From: an uncultured bacterium
GTDB lineage: Bacteria > Acidobacteriota > Aminicenantia > Aminicenantales > CALLJL01
Assembly (NCBI GenBank): GCA_938092135.1
Contig: CALLJL010000014.1
Location: 1-56,313 of the forward strand
DNA: 56,313 nucleotides
Direction of reading: 5' to 3'
Shown: in pieces, positions 24,066 to 33,344 of the stretch
Position numbering within the stretch: position 1 is the stretch's first letter
Layout of the letters: every line of letters starts with the position of its first letter
Translations under genes and position numbers: made by a program
The notes under the pieces: generated by a model
What the model saw: the letters and a program-made list of their open reading frames with translations, nothing else
What the model was told of the DNA's origin: nothing
Database searches by the model: none

Positions 24066-26045
24066 TCAGGAGCGACGGCGAAAACGGGCAGCCAGCCCTC
24101 CTCCGGCAGCCATTTTTATTTTTAAATTATCTGATGCCCGCACTATCCTTTTCGACAAACGAAAATCGCTGGCATAGCGATTAGCATTAACTCCATCTTC
24201 ATAAATTATAGCTTCATATTCACCATCGCCAAGAAAATCAAGTTTGATTTCAAATTCTCTTGGTTCCCAGTCGGTCATGGCTCCAAGATACCAATCATCA
24301 CCGTGCTTTCGAGCTACCACGACCCAATCGCCAACCTTAGCGTCAAGCACTCTGGTTTCATCCCAGACAGTGGGCACAACCGAAAGAAACTCCAAACACT
24401 CGGGCTCTCTAAGATAATGCGATGGAGAATCACAGAGCATCTGGAGCGGACTTTCATAGACGACATACATGGCCAGTTGATGGCATCTCGTTCCCTGACT
24501 CATAGGCAGATCAAATACGGGCCGAAAATGCTTCTGGTCGGCATTAAGCATAGCCCCAGGCGTATAATCCATTGGCCCAGCATACATACGAATGAAAGGA
24601 ATTAGCAAATCATGTTCCGGAGTTACCCTATCTGACCACTTGCTATACTCAAGACCCAGGACGCCTTCTCGGGTTAGGATGTTAGGATAGGTCCGCCTCA
24701 ATCCTGTCGGTTTAAAGGCTCCATGAAAATCCACTATCAATTTCCTGGCCGCAGCTTCCAGGGCGATTTTCTCATAAAAATTAACTACCTTTTGATCATC
24801 CCGATCCATAAAATCAACCTTGATTCCAGCAACCCCCCATTTGGCAAAAAGGTCAAGAGCCGGCTTGAGTTGTCGATCAAGGGTCAGCCAGACACACCAG
24901 AGGATTAATCCAACCTTTTTTTCTTTGGCTGCCTTTAAAATTTTTTCTATATCCAGATTGGGATTGATTTTAAAAAGATCAGCCGGATCAGACCAGCCTT
25001 CATCCAAAATTACATATTCAATTCCATATTTAGAAGCGAAATCAATGTAATAAAGATAAGTTTCAGTATTAATTCCTGAACGAAAATCAACGCCAAAAAC
25101 ATTAAGAGAATTCCACCAATCCCAGGCGACCTTTCCCGGTTTTATCCAAGAAGTATCCTTGAGCTGATTCGGCCGGGCAAGGCGATAAACCAAATCGCTT
25201 TCAATAAGGTCCCCATCTTTTCTGGCTAGGCCAATCACTCTCCATGGAAATTCTCTATTTCCATTTGTCCGAGCGATATAAGGGGCTCCTTTAGTCACTC
25301 GAAGAGTTCTATCCTTGACCTGTTCTTCCTCAAGAGGATAAGGAGGGAAAATAGCCTGAAGTTTTGGCTCTCCATCATCAGAGCCAATAAGATACATCCC
25401 AGGATAATCAATGAGATCAGACTCTGTTATAATGATCTTCGGCCCATTGGGATTATCAACAAGAACTGGAAGATAGGCCATTCGCTTTGAACCAATAGCG
25501 CTTAATTTTAGCTTCTGGTACTGTCTCTCATAGGAGGAATGAAAGCTCTCCACCACTGGAAACCAGACTTCCCAATCTTCGGGAAAACAAAAAAGACTTT
25601 CTTCAGCATTAACCACAATCTGGGTTCTGTAGCCGGAAAAAAAGCGATAAGCCACACCATCATTATAAGCCCTGAAAATGAGACCATAATTACCTCTAAA
25701 ATTGATAGTAATTTCTTCAAAATCGTCGTTTATTTCAGCCCTCTTTTCTTTAATAACGGGATAAATTTTTTCCTGGACAGTCCTTCGTTTGACATTATTA
25801 AGACGAACATTCTTACCTAGCTTTGTTCCATCCTGAATGGTCATAGAAACAGGCGAAGGAGCTAAAAGAATTTTATCATCAAAATAGATAGAATAAGTTA
25901 TATCAGCACCAATTTTAATTTCCACTTTAACCCTTTTATCCGGTGAAAAGAGTTCAAATGTTTCGGCCTTAAGCGGATTCACCATAGCCATAATCATAGT
26001 GAGCATAAAAATAAATAGAATAATAAATTTTCCTTGTCCCTCCAT
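24066..26045 (-). CDS. Glycoside hydrolase family 97 (alpha-glucosidase/galactosidase-like)
   Basis: About 659 residues. I choose ATG 26045 because GGAGG lies 6 bases upstream; two in-frame starts upstream (26051, 26075) are possible. A signal peptide (KFIILFIFMLTMIMAMVNPL) precedes the N-terminal beta-sandwich (SPDKRVKVEIKIG). The TIM barrel includes VAWDWWNSLNVFGVDFRS, YVILDEGWSDPADLF, and GIKVDFMDRDDQKVVNFYEK. The Asp of KVDFMD falls near residue 415, the position of the nucleophile in the retaining GH97 enzymes, which suggests retention. The C-terminal beta-sandwich has GAMTDWEPREFEIKLDFL. Exported alpha-glycosidase acting on oligosaccharides; the exact sugar is uncertain. Confidence 0.85.
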   Translation of the reverse strand: MEGQGKFIILFIFMLTMIMAMVNPLKAETFELFSPDKRVKVEIKIGADITYSIYFDDKILLAPSPVSMTIQDGTKLGKNVRLNNVKRRTVQEKIYPVIKEKRAEINDDFEEITINFRGNYGLIFRAYNDGVAYRFFSGYRTQIVVNAEESLFCFPEDWEVWFPVVESFHSSYERQYQKLKLSAIGSKRMAYLPVLVDNPNGPKIIITESDLIDYPGMYLIGSDDGEPKLQAIFPPYPLEEEQVKDRTLRVTKGAPYIARTNGNREFPWRVIGLARKDGDLIESDLVYRLARPNQLKDTSWIKPGKVAWDWWNSLNVFGVDFRSGINTETYLYYIDFASKYGIEYVILDEGWSDPADLFKINPNLDIEKILKAAKEKKVGLILWCVWLTLDRQLKPALDLFAKWGVAGIKVDFMDRDDQKVVNFYEKIALEAAARKLIVDFHGAFKPTGLRRTYPNILTREGVLGLEYSKWSDRVTPEHDLLIPFIRMYAGPMDYTPGAMLNADQKHFRPVFDLPMSQGTRCHQLAMYVVYESPLQMLCDSPSHYLREPECLEFLSVVPTVWDETRVLDAKVGDWVVVARKHGDDWYLGAMTDWEPREFEIKLDFLGDGEYEAIIYEDGVNANRYASDFRLSKRIVRASDNLKIKMAAGGGLAARFRRRS

Positions 26046-26269
26046 AATCATCCTCCCTCCTAAATTATGCTTCATTTCCCAATTTTTTCAATTGAAAAAT
26101 TATAAACGAGACAATTAACAAAGAACTGATTGGAGCTTTCGGCAATCTTTAAGCCTAAGCTTTGAAAGAAATCATAAAAGGCCTGCCCTAAAAAAATGGC
26201 TTTCGAGGGCTTTCCTGTTTTCTCCTAATTTTCCTCTTAAGGTGAAATAAATTTTTTATCCCCTATGAG

Positions 26270-26298
26270 TTAACATTGAAATAAAAAAATGATAAAAT
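26270..26298 (+). promoter_or_regulatory. Candidate promoter of the ftsH operon
   Basis: TTAACA (26270-26275), 17 bases, TAAAAT (26293-26298). The ATG of ftsH follows only 15 bases after the -10 box and no Shine-Dalgarno sequence is present, so the mRNA would have a very short leader. Confidence 0.55.
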
Positions 26299-26313
26299 TA
26301 TTTAAGAAAAGCT

Positions 26314-28242
26314 ATGATATCGTCTAGAAGATCAGGGCGCTGGAGGGGTGCTCTTTTCTGGCTACTAACAGGACTGGTTATCATCATCCTCTGGAGTTTG
26401 TTCCAGACTTCCCAAATGGCCAGAAAGGAGATGACTTTTAGCGAATTTCTTGATAGTGTCGAAGCCGGTCGCATTCAGAAGGTCTCTATCGCCGGCAATC
26501 TTATTCGGGGCACCATGAAGGGTGGTGATGAATTCAAAACCGTAGCTCCCTCCCAGTTTAATGATTTAATCAAAATTCTCCGCGACCATGGCGTCGAAAT
26601 TGATGTCAAAGACACCTCCAGGGCTCCCTGGTTTTCTTACCTTTTAAGTTGGTTTCCCCTGCTTCTTTTTGTCCTTTTCTGGATTATGTTCATGAGGCAA
26701 ATGCAGGCTGGGGGTAATAAAGCCCTCTCCTTTGGTAAAAGCCGAGCCAAACTTTTTCAGGCATCTCAGAAAAGAATCACCTTTAAAGATGTAGCGGGCG
26801 TCGATGAAGCCAAAGAAGAATTGCAAGAGATAATTCAGTTCCTAAAGGATCCCCATAAATTCCAGAAGCTGGGTGGCCGAATACCCAAAGGAGTTCTTCT
26901 CGTGGGGCCACCAGGAACAGGTAAAACTCTGTTAGCCAGGGCTGTAGCCGGGGAAGCTGGAGTGCCTTTCTTCTCGATCAGCGGTTCAGATTTTGTGGAG
27001 ATGTTTGTCGGTGTTGGGGCTTCCCGCGTCCGTGACCTTTTCGAACAGGGCAAAAAACACGCTCCTTGCCTAATTTTTATTGATGAAATTGATGCCGTTG
27101 GCCGGCAAAGGGGCGCTGGTTTGGGCGGTGGCCACGACGAACGTGAACAAACCCTAAACCAGCTACTTGTGGAAATGGATGGCTTTGACTCCAATGAGGG
27201 AATTATTCTCATTGCGGCAACTAATCGTCCAGATATTCTTGATAGTGCGCTTCTTCGTCCTGGTCGCTTTGACCGCCGAATAGTGGTCAACATGCCTGAT
27301 GTTAAAGGCCGTGAGGAAATTCTTAAAGTTCACACGCGCAAAGTTCCTCTGGATAAGGATGTTGACCTCAAGGTTATCGCCCGCTCGACCCCTGGCTTTT
27401 CTGGCGCGGATTTAGCTAACCTGGTTAATGAAGCTGCTTTGATTGCTGCCCGAAAAGGCCAGGACAAAGTTACCATGGCAGATATGGAATATGCTAAAGA
27501 CAAGGTTCTTATGGGAGTTGAACGTAGGAGTATGATTATTAGCGATGAAGAAAAAAAGTGCACAGCCGTTCATGAAGCCGGTCACGCTCTTGTGGCTGCT
27601 CTCATTCCGGAAGCTGATCCCATTCACAAAGTTACCATTATTCCTCGAGGTCTCGCTTTAGGGGTGACGCAACAGCTTCCCCTGGATGATCGTTACACTT
27701 ACAGTAAAGATTACCTTGAAGCCCAGCTTTCCGTGCTGCTAGCCGGTCGGGTGGCGGAACAACTTTTTCTCAATAAAATAACCACTGGCGCAGCCTCTGA
27801 TTTCGAAAAGGCCACCGAAATTGCCCGAAAAATGGTCTGTCAATGGGGTATGTCTGATCTTGGTCCTTTGACTTTTGGGGAACGGGATGATTTGATTTTT
27901 CTCGGTCGGGAGCTAGCAGCCCATAAGAATTTTAGCGAAAAGACAGCGGAGCTCATTGATGAAGAGGTTAAAAAAATCATCAATCGTAATTATGCTCGAG
28001 CTGAAGAATTGCTGCGCAAAAACCGAAGGAAATTAATTCGCCTGGCCAAAGCTTTGCTCGAAAAAGAAGTTCTTGATTCAGAAGAAATTGCCCGCATTGT
28101 TGGCCGCATTAAGAAAGCCAAACCAGCAATTATTTTTCCGGGAGAAAAAAGAGTCTCCCCTCAACCTGGTATGGCCTCGTCCGTTAGCCAAGAGGTAACT
28201 TCAAACCCAATTACTGAGGAAAATAGCCAAGAACAATCTTAA
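26314..28242 (+). CDS. ftsH: ATP-dependent zinc metalloprotease FtsH
   Basis: 642 residues, full length. Two N-terminal membrane segments (about 13-31 and 108-126, with a periplasmic loop), then the AAA domain: [18 protein letters not shown], Walker A GPPGTGKT (about 199), Walker [12 protein letters not shown], and the second region of homology [19 protein letters not shown]. The zinc site is [17 protein letters not shown] (HEAGH near 420) with the third ligand Asp in the [14 protein letters not shown] region. A charged C-terminal tail follows. Membrane-anchored quality-control protease. First gene of an operon with folP, cdaA, cdaR, glmM and pdxJ. Confidence 0.97.
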   Translation: MISSRRSGRWRGALFWLLTGLVIIILWSLFQTSQMARKEMTFSEFLDSVEAGRIQKVSIAGNLIRGTMKGGDEFKTVAPSQFNDLIKILRDHGVEIDVKDTSRAPWFSYLLSWFPLLLFVLFWIMFMRQMQAGGNKALSFGKSRAKLFQASQKRITFKDVAGVDEAKEELQEIIQFLKDPHKFQKLGGRIPKGVLLVGPPGTGKTLLARAVAGEAGVPFFSISGSDFVEMFVGVGASRVRDLFEQGKKHAPCLIFIDEIDAVGRQRGAGLGGGHDEREQTLNQLLVEMDGFDSNEGIILIAATNRPDILDSALLRPGRFDRRIVVNMPDVKGREEILKVHTRKVPLDKDVDLKVIARSTPGFSGADLANLVNEAALIAARKGQDKVTMADMEYAKDKVLMGVERRSMIISDEEKKCTAVHEAGHALVAALIPEADPIHKVTIIPRGLALGVTQQLPLDDRYTYSKDYLEAQLSVLLAGRVAEQLFLNKITTGAASDFEKATEIARKMVCQWGMSDLGPLTFGERDDLIFLGRELAAHKNFSEKTAELIDEEVKKIINRNYARAEELLRKNRRKLIRLAKALLEKEVLDSEEIARIVGRIKKAKPAIIFPGEKRVSPQPGMASSVSQEVTSNPITEENSQEQS

Positions 28243-28252
28243 AGAAAAAGGG

Positions 28253-29131
28253 ATGAGCTATTCTTTTGAAGCAAGAGGAATGTCTTTTGTTATCGGTCCC
28301 CGCCCCTGGCTGATGGGGATTCTTAATGTTACTCCCGACTCCTTTTATGATGGCGGTCGCTTCTTCGATAAAGAAAAGGCCATAAACCGAGGCCTCGAAT
28401 TGGCCGCTCAGGAAATTGATATTTTGGACATAGGGGGGGAAAGCAGTCGTCCTGGGTCAGAACCAATTTCAGCTGAAGAAGAATTAAGGCGGGTCCTCCC
28501 GGTTATTAAGTCCCTGCGACCGCGAGTTAAATGTCTCCTTTCTATTGATACCACCAAGGCTGTAGTGGCTAAAGCTGCTCTGGAAGAGGGTGTCGAAATA
28601 GTTAACGATATAAGTGCCCTTCGAGCTGATCCAGACATGAGTCAGGTAGTAGCTGAAAATAAGGCAGGCCTAATTTTAATGCATATGAAGGGAACACCTC
28701 AAACGATGCAACTTAATCCCTATTATCAAGATGTTATTTCTGAAATTAAATCTTTTTTTCAGGAAAGAATGGCTACAGCTCAAGAAAGAGGAATTAAAGC
28801 TGAGCAAATAATTCTTGATCCTGGGATTGGTTTTGGCAAGCGTCTCGAAGACAATATCAGGTTAATTAATGAACTTGATTCCTTTCTATCCTTCGGGCGA
28901 CCTCTTCTTGTGGGTGTCTCCCGTAAGTCTTTTATCGGCCAGATTCTTAATTTGCCTCCCGAAGAAAGACTTGAAGGAACCATTGCCTCAGCCATAATCA
29001 GTTTCCTTCGGGGAGCCTCTATTCTCAGGGTGCATGACCCCTTAGCTGTTGGTCGGGCTATAAGGACAGTTGAAGCAATCTTAGCTACTGGGCATTCCCA
29101 AAAAAAGGAATCTGTTGATTTTCAGTATTAA
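28253..29131 (+). CDS. folP: Dihydropteroate synthase
   Basis: 292 residues. Motifs of the DHPS family in order: LMGILNVTPDSFYDGGRF, GGESSRPGSE (PABA site), EIVNDISAL, LMHMKGTPQTMQ, and DPGIGFGKRLEDN, ending with GVSRKSFIG and RVHDP. Joins pterin pyrophosphate and p-aminobenzoate in folate synthesis; target of sulfonamides. Starts 10 bases after the ftsH stop, so it is in the same transcript. Typical length for the family is 270-290. Confidence 0.95.
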   Translation: MSYSFEARGMSFVIGPRPWLMGILNVTPDSFYDGGRFFDKEKAINRGLELAAQEIDILDIGGESSRPGSEPISAEEELRRVLPVIKSLRPRVKCLLSIDTTKAVVAKAALEEGVEIVNDISALRADPDMSQVVAENKAGLILMHMKGTPQTMQLNPYYQDVISEIKSFFQERMATAQERGIKAEQIILDPGIGFGKRLEDNIRLINELDSFLSFGRPLLVGVSRKSFIGQILNLPPEERLEGTIASAIISFLRGASILRVHDPLAVGRAIRTVEAILATGHSQKKESVDFQY

Positions 29132-29136
29132 TTAAA

Positions 29137-29904
29137 ATGGCGAATTTAATTGGCATTATTAAACACATAACTTTTGGCGATTTTTTAGATATTTTTTTTG
29201 TGGCCATAATCATCTATTCTCTTCTTCTTCTCATTAAAGATACTAAGGCCTATCAAATGGCCATCGGTCTAGCCGTGGTTGGCCTTTTCTATCTTGCTTC
29301 CCGATGGGGAAAGCTGTTCGTTTCTCACTGGATTGTCAAAAATTTTCTTAATTATTTCATCATTGCTATTATCGTCCTCTTTCAAGGAGAAATACGTCGC
29401 TTTCTGACTGGCCTTGGCTCCCGCGCTTTTCGCCGGCCGCTAGCCATCAGGACCTTTGAAGAAAGGCTTGAAGAGATTCTTCTGGCAGTCGATTATCTCG
29501 CCCATCGAAAAATAGGTGCCCTCATAGCTATAGAGAAAGATATTTCCCTAGCCAGTTATGCTGACCGAGGGACAAAGCTTGAAGCCTGGCTTTCCCGGGA
29601 CCTTCTCGTTAACCTTTTCATGCCCCATTCGCCCCTGCATGACGGCGCTGTCATCATCAAGGGAGATAAAATTATATCTGCCGGCAGTCTTTTGCCCCTT
29701 CCTTCTACCCCACCGCCTGCTGAACTGACCACGAGAACCAGACATTTAGCGGCCCTGGGACTTTCCCAAGAAACCGATGCTTTGGTTATCGTCGTTTCGG
29801 AAGAAACAGGCACTGTTTCTCTGGCAATAAAAGGAAAATTAGAAAAAATCCCTGACCGGGAAACCCTGAAAACAAAAATTTTGAATTACCTAAAAAGTCC
29901 ATGA
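29137..29904 (+). CDS. cdaA: Diadenylate cyclase CdaA
   Basis: 255 residues. Three membrane helices fill residues 10-90 (FFVAIIIYSLLLLI, MAIGLAVVGLFYLA, NYFIIAIIVLFQGEIRRFL), then the DAC catalytic domain: HSPLHDGAVIIKGDKI (the DGA motif) and PPAELTTRTRHLAALGLSQ, where the usual GTRHR reads RTRHL, so the second Arg of the RHR motif is Leu. VIVVSEETGTVSLA closes it. Makes c-di-AMP from two ATP. The next gene, cdaR, overlaps its stop by 4 bases and glmM follows, the known CdaA-CdaR-GlmM unit. Confidence 0.93.
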   Translation: MANLIGIIKHITFGDFLDIFFVAIIIYSLLLLIKDTKAYQMAIGLAVVGLFYLASRWGKLFVSHWIVKNFLNYFIIAIIVLFQGEIRRFLTGLGSRAFRRPLAIRTFEERLEEILLAVDYLAHRKIGALIAIEKDISLASYADRGTKLEAWLSRDLLVNLFMPHSPLHDGAVIIKGDKIISAGSLLPLPSTPPPAELTTRTRHLAALGLSQETDALVIVVSEETGTVSLAIKGKLEKIPDRETLKTKILNYLKSP

Positions 29905-30596
29905 TTCGCTGGTTGAAAAATCTTATTGCTCATAACTGGGAATTAAAAATCATTTCCCTTGTTTTAGCCTTTATTCTGTGGATTACCCTCGTTCCCGAAG
30001 AAAAAACTTTTTCCGTTAAAACAATCTCTGTAGCGCTCGAGACCTATAATCTTCCCTCTGATTTTGAACTGGTAGAGAAGCCGCCGGCCACAATTGATGT
30101 AACCATAAAGGCCCCTAATCGACTGATTGGTCAAATTACACCTAACAATGTTTTCGTTAAGCTTAATCTCGAAAAAGCCTCTTTGCTTCAGGAGGAATAT
30201 CCAATCAATGCTTCGATGGTTAGTCTGCCTCCAGGAGCAGAAGTCATTCGCATCTCTCCTAATAAAGTTTATCTTAAATTAGAAAAGTCAAAAGAAATGG
30301 CTATGGAAATTTCACCCACCCTCGTTGGAGTTCTTGATCAGCGCTATCAGATTAACAAGATTGAGGTCTTTCCAACCAAGGTAACCGTGCGAGGACCAGA
30401 AAGCCGGCTTAAGCCCAAGGATAAAGTTAGAACCTCACCTATTGACATTTCTTCCTTAACTCAAACGACCGAATTCGAAGCTGATCTCATTCTTCCCCGA
30501 CCTGAGCTTCGCCTAGCTTCCTCAATAACCAAGGCCAGAGTAAGAATTACCGTAGAGGAAAAGCAGGCCGACTTGCCAGTTCCTAAGAAAAAATAG
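29901..30596 (+). CDS. cdaR: YbbR-domain regulator CdaR
   Basis: 231 residues. One N-terminal membrane helix (WELKIISLVLAFILWITLVP) followed by two YbbR repeats, e.g. DFELVEKPPATIDVTIKAPN and YQINKIEVFPTKVTVRGPES, each a small beta-domain exposed outside the membrane. Known partner of CdaA that tunes c-di-AMP output. Start overlaps the cdaA stop by 4 bases, implying coupled translation. Family members usually have three or four repeats; this is a short form with about two clear ones. Confidence 0.9.
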   Translation: MIRWLKNLIAHNWELKIISLVLAFILWITLVPEEKTFSVKTISVALETYNLPSDFELVEKPPATIDVTIKAPNRLIGQITPNNVFVKLNLEKASLLQEEYPINASMVSLPPGAEVIRISPNKVYLKLEKSKEMAMEISPTLVGVLDQRYQINKIEVFPTKVTVRGPESRLKPKDKVRTSPIDISSLTQTTEFEADLILPRPELRLASSITKARVRITVEEKQADLPVPKKK

Positions 30597-30665
30597 GCCT
30601 AATAAAAACGAATATCCCTTGGCAAAAAGGATGGCTTTAAATATAATTGGGCTGATTTAAATAAA

Positions 30666-32084
30666 ATGGGCCGCCTATTTGGAACTGATGGTATAAGGGG
30701 ACAGGCTGGCAAATTTCCTCTTGATTATCCTACTGTTTTTTTCCTAGGCGAAAGCCTGGTTCATCTTCTTCAATTAAAGAACAAGAAACCTAGGATTATT
30801 GTCGGTTGGGACACAAGAGAATCAAGCCCTTGGCTGGCGAGGGCCATAGCCGCAGGTATCTTTCAGGCTAAAGGACAGATCGAATTAGCCGGAGTTTTAC
30901 CTACTTCAGCCATTTCTTTTTTAACCCGGACTTGCCATTTTGATGCCGGTGTCGTCATTTCAGCCTCTCATAATCCCTATGAAGATAATGGGATAAAGAT
31001 ATTTCAAAGCGATGGCCTCAAACTCAATGATATTCTGGAAGATGAATTAGAAAAATTGCTTACTGAAAAAATTGAAGCCAGGAAAAAAGAAGGCGACTCC
31101 AAAATGAAGAATTTGAAAGAAGGCCAAAAAAATTATGGGGAAAGCGAAGAGGAGAAACCTTCATTTGGCCAAGATAATATTAAATCTTATTTTTCGAAAG
31201 AATATCTTCAATTTTTGATTCGCTATTTCCCTTTTAGGGAAAAAGCGTCGGGTCTAAAAATTGCCATTGATTGCGCCCATGGAGCCAGTTTCGAAATTGC
31301 CCCAGTTCTTTTCGAGCAAATAGGGTTCAAAGTTCATGTGATCAATAATATTCCCGATGGCCGTAATATCAATGCTAATTGTGGGGCTCTATATCCTGAG
31401 AGTCTGGCTGAGTTGGTTAAAGAATCAAAGGCCGATTTAGGCGTCGCCTATGACGGCGATGCTGATCGGGCCATTCTAATCGATGAGAAAGGCCGAATTC
31501 TCAATGGTGATTATACGCTGTTTATTCAGGCCCGCTTCCTTAAAGAAAAGAACCGATTGCGCTCACCTAATATTGTTGCCACCATCATGAGTAATATGGG
31601 CCTTGAAATAGCTCTCGCTGCTCTTGGTCTGAAGCTTATCCGCACTAAGGTGGGTGATCGATATGTGCTAGAAGAAATGCTGCGACATCAAGCCAGCCTT
31701 GGAGGTGAGCGCTCTGGCCACACAATTTTTCTCGATATCTTGCCTGCCGGCGACGGTCTGCTTACCAGTTTAAAAATAGCGGAAACTATGATTGAAACCG
31801 GACTAAAGCTTTCCGAGCTCGGGGCTGATCTTGTTGAATTCCCTCAGTCTTTAATCAATGTCCCTATTATTAAAAAAGTTAATTTTTCGGAAATTCCAGA
31901 TTTCGAATCTACCCTTCGCTCAGGTCAGGCAAAACTCGGCCGTTTTGGTCGCATAGAAGTTCGTTATTCAGGGACAGAATCTATTGCCAGAATTATGGTC
32001 GAAGGAGAGAAGGAGGAGCTAGTTCAAGAGGTGGCTGAAGAAATTGCGACCCTGATCAAAAGGCATCTTGGAGTCTCAGCCTAA
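30666..32084 (+). CDS. glmM: Phosphoglucosamine mutase
   Basis: 472 residues. MGRLFGTDGIRGQAG is the invariant start; the phosphoserine loop is VISASHNPYEDNGIKIF, the metal loop AYDGDADRAILIDE, the sugar loop GGERSGHTIF and the phosphate loop EVRYSGTESIARIM. It converts glucosamine-6-phosphate to glucosamine-1-phosphate for cell-wall and LPS precursors. A charged insertion of about 20 residues (EARKKEGDSKMKNLKEGQKN) lies between domains 1 and 2 near residue 140, absent from most GlmM. Follows cdaR after 69 bases. Confidence 0.95.
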   Translation: MGRLFGTDGIRGQAGKFPLDYPTVFFLGESLVHLLQLKNKKPRIIVGWDTRESSPWLARAIAAGIFQAKGQIELAGVLPTSAISFLTRTCHFDAGVVISASHNPYEDNGIKIFQSDGLKLNDILEDELEKLLTEKIEARKKEGDSKMKNLKEGQKNYGESEEEKPSFGQDNIKSYFSKEYLQFLIRYFPFREKASGLKIAIDCAHGASFEIAPVLFEQIGFKVHVINNIPDGRNINANCGALYPESLAELVKESKADLGVAYDGDADRAILIDEKGRILNGDYTLFIQARFLKEKNRLRSPNIVATIMSNMGLEIALAALGLKLIRTKVGDRYVLEEMLRHQASLGGERSGHTIFLDILPAGDGLLTSLKIAETMIETGLKLSELGADLVEFPQSLINVPIIKKVNFSEIPDFESTLRSGQAKLGRFGRIEVRYSGTESIARIMVEGEKEELVQEVAEEIATLIKRHLGVSA

Positions 32085-32146
32085 AATTAAAAATTTTAAT
32101 ATCCTTTGTCTCCGATTTATAAAGAATTTGTGGGGAGGGCAAAAAT

Positions 32147-32884
32147 ATGGAAAAAGAAAAAAAAGATGTTCGACTCGCCGTTAACGTGGATCACTTTGCT
32201 ACTCTCCGCCAGGCCCGGCGAAGTACCGAACCAGACCCTGTTTTAGTAGCTCTTCTGGCCGAACAAGCTGGAGCCTCTGGAATTGTCACTCATCTTAGGG
32301 GCGACCGGCGTCATATCCAGGAGAGGGATCTTCGGCTTCTGAGAGAAATTATTAAAACCAAGCTTAATCTCGAAATGGCCGCAACTGAAGAAATGAAAAA
32401 AATCGCTCTGAAAATTAAACCTGATGTTGTTTCTCTCGTCCCTGAGAGACCAGAAGAGCTAACCACTGAAGGCGGCCTTGATGTGCGCCGACAGGAAAAA
32501 CAATTGTTTCAATTTGTTCAGCTTTTGAAAAAAGCTGGCATAAGAGTAAGTATTTTCGTTGACGCCATCGAGGATCAAATCAATGCCTGCTGCCAGCTGG
32601 GGGTCGATCTAATCGAAATCAATACCGGTCGATATGCTGAACTAAAGCCAGGTCGGGCTAGAGATAAAGCTTTAGAAGCTATCAAACTTGCAGCCTCCTT
32701 AGCTGAAGAACTCGGTCTTGAGGTTCATGCTGGTCACGGCCTTGATTATCACAATGTTAAACCTATTGTGGCTATTCCTCAGATTGAAGAACTCAGCATC
32801 GGCTTTGCCATCGTGGCCAGGTCAGCTGTGGTAGGCATTGACCGGGCCGTTCGGGACATGATCCAATTACTTAAAAGAAATTAA
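32147..32884 (+). CDS. pdxJ: Pyridoxine 5'-phosphate synthase
   Basis: 245 residues. The PdxJ pattern is clear: RLAVNVDHFATLRQARR, GASGIVTHLRGDRRHIQERD, LEMAATEEM, VSLVPERPEELTTEGGLDV, GVDLIEINTGRYAEL and EVHAGHGLDYHNVK, with IEELSIGFAIVARSAVVG at the end. It condenses 1-deoxyxylulose-5-phosphate with 3-amino-1-hydroxyacetone phosphate to give PNP, the DXP-dependent B6 route. GGAGG is 8 bases before the ATG. Last gene of the ftsH-glmM run. Confidence 0.96.
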   Translation: MEKEKKDVRLAVNVDHFATLRQARRSTEPDPVLVALLAEQAGASGIVTHLRGDRRHIQERDLRLLREIIKTKLNLEMAATEEMKKIALKIKPDVVSLVPERPEELTTEGGLDVRRQEKQLFQFVQLLKKAGIRVSIFVDAIEDQINACCQLGVDLIEINTGRYAELKPGRARDKALEAIKLAASLAEELGLEVHAGHGLDYHNVKPIVAIPQIEELSIGFAIVARSAVVGIDRAVRDMIQLLKRN

Positions 32885-32928
32885 TAGGTCTATAAATTTT
32901 TTGAGCGATTGGGTAAATTTTTCAAGCC

Positions 32929-33330
32929 TTGATCAAAAAAATTTGGGATATTGGCCATTCTACTCTGTCCTGGGAGTGCTTTTTAAATCAGCTGAAAAAA
33001 AATAAAATCCAATGCCTCGTGGATATAAGACGTTTCCCTTCTTCGCGCAAATTTCCTCATTTCAATCAGAAGGAAATGAAAGAGAACCTAGGAAAAAATG
33101 GAATAGAATATATTTGGCTCGGTGAAAAGCTCGGTGGCTTTCGCCAAGGAGGCTATCCGGCCTGGATGAAAACGCTCGAATTTAATCAAGGTTTAAAGGA
33201 AATTGAGGATATTTCCCAAAAAAAGAAGGTGGCAATAATGTGTGCCGAAAGATATTTTGGCCGCTGCCATCGCCGCTTCCTCCTTGAGGCTTTGGCCAGC
33301 CGAGGCTGGCAAATCGAGCACATAATTTAA
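32929..33330 (+). CDS. DUF488-family protein
   Basis: 133 residues from a TTG start. The signature IWDIGHSTLSWECFLNQL, CLVDIRRFPSSRKFPHFNQ, EYIWLGEKLGGFRQ and ENIAIMCAE-like IMCAERYFGRCHRRFL with a conserved Cys fits DUF488, a small family of unknown function. The Cys/Arg-rich motif hints at a catalytic or redox site, unproven. Lies between pdxJ and the hydrolase gene, 14 bases before the latter. Confidence 0.85.
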   Translation: MIKKIWDIGHSTLSWECFLNQLKKNKIQCLVDIRRFPSSRKFPHFNQKEMKENLGKNGIEYIWLGEKLGGFRQGGYPAWMKTLEFNQGLKEIEDISQKKKVAIMCAERYFGRCHRRFLLEALASRGWQIEHII

Positions 33331-33344
33331 AAGAGAGGTCAGGG

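Noticed and set aside
26185..26210. GCCCT/AGGGC inverted repeat upstream of ftsH as a terminator
   Set aside because: The stem is only 5 bp with a 16-base loop, and it lies between divergent genes.
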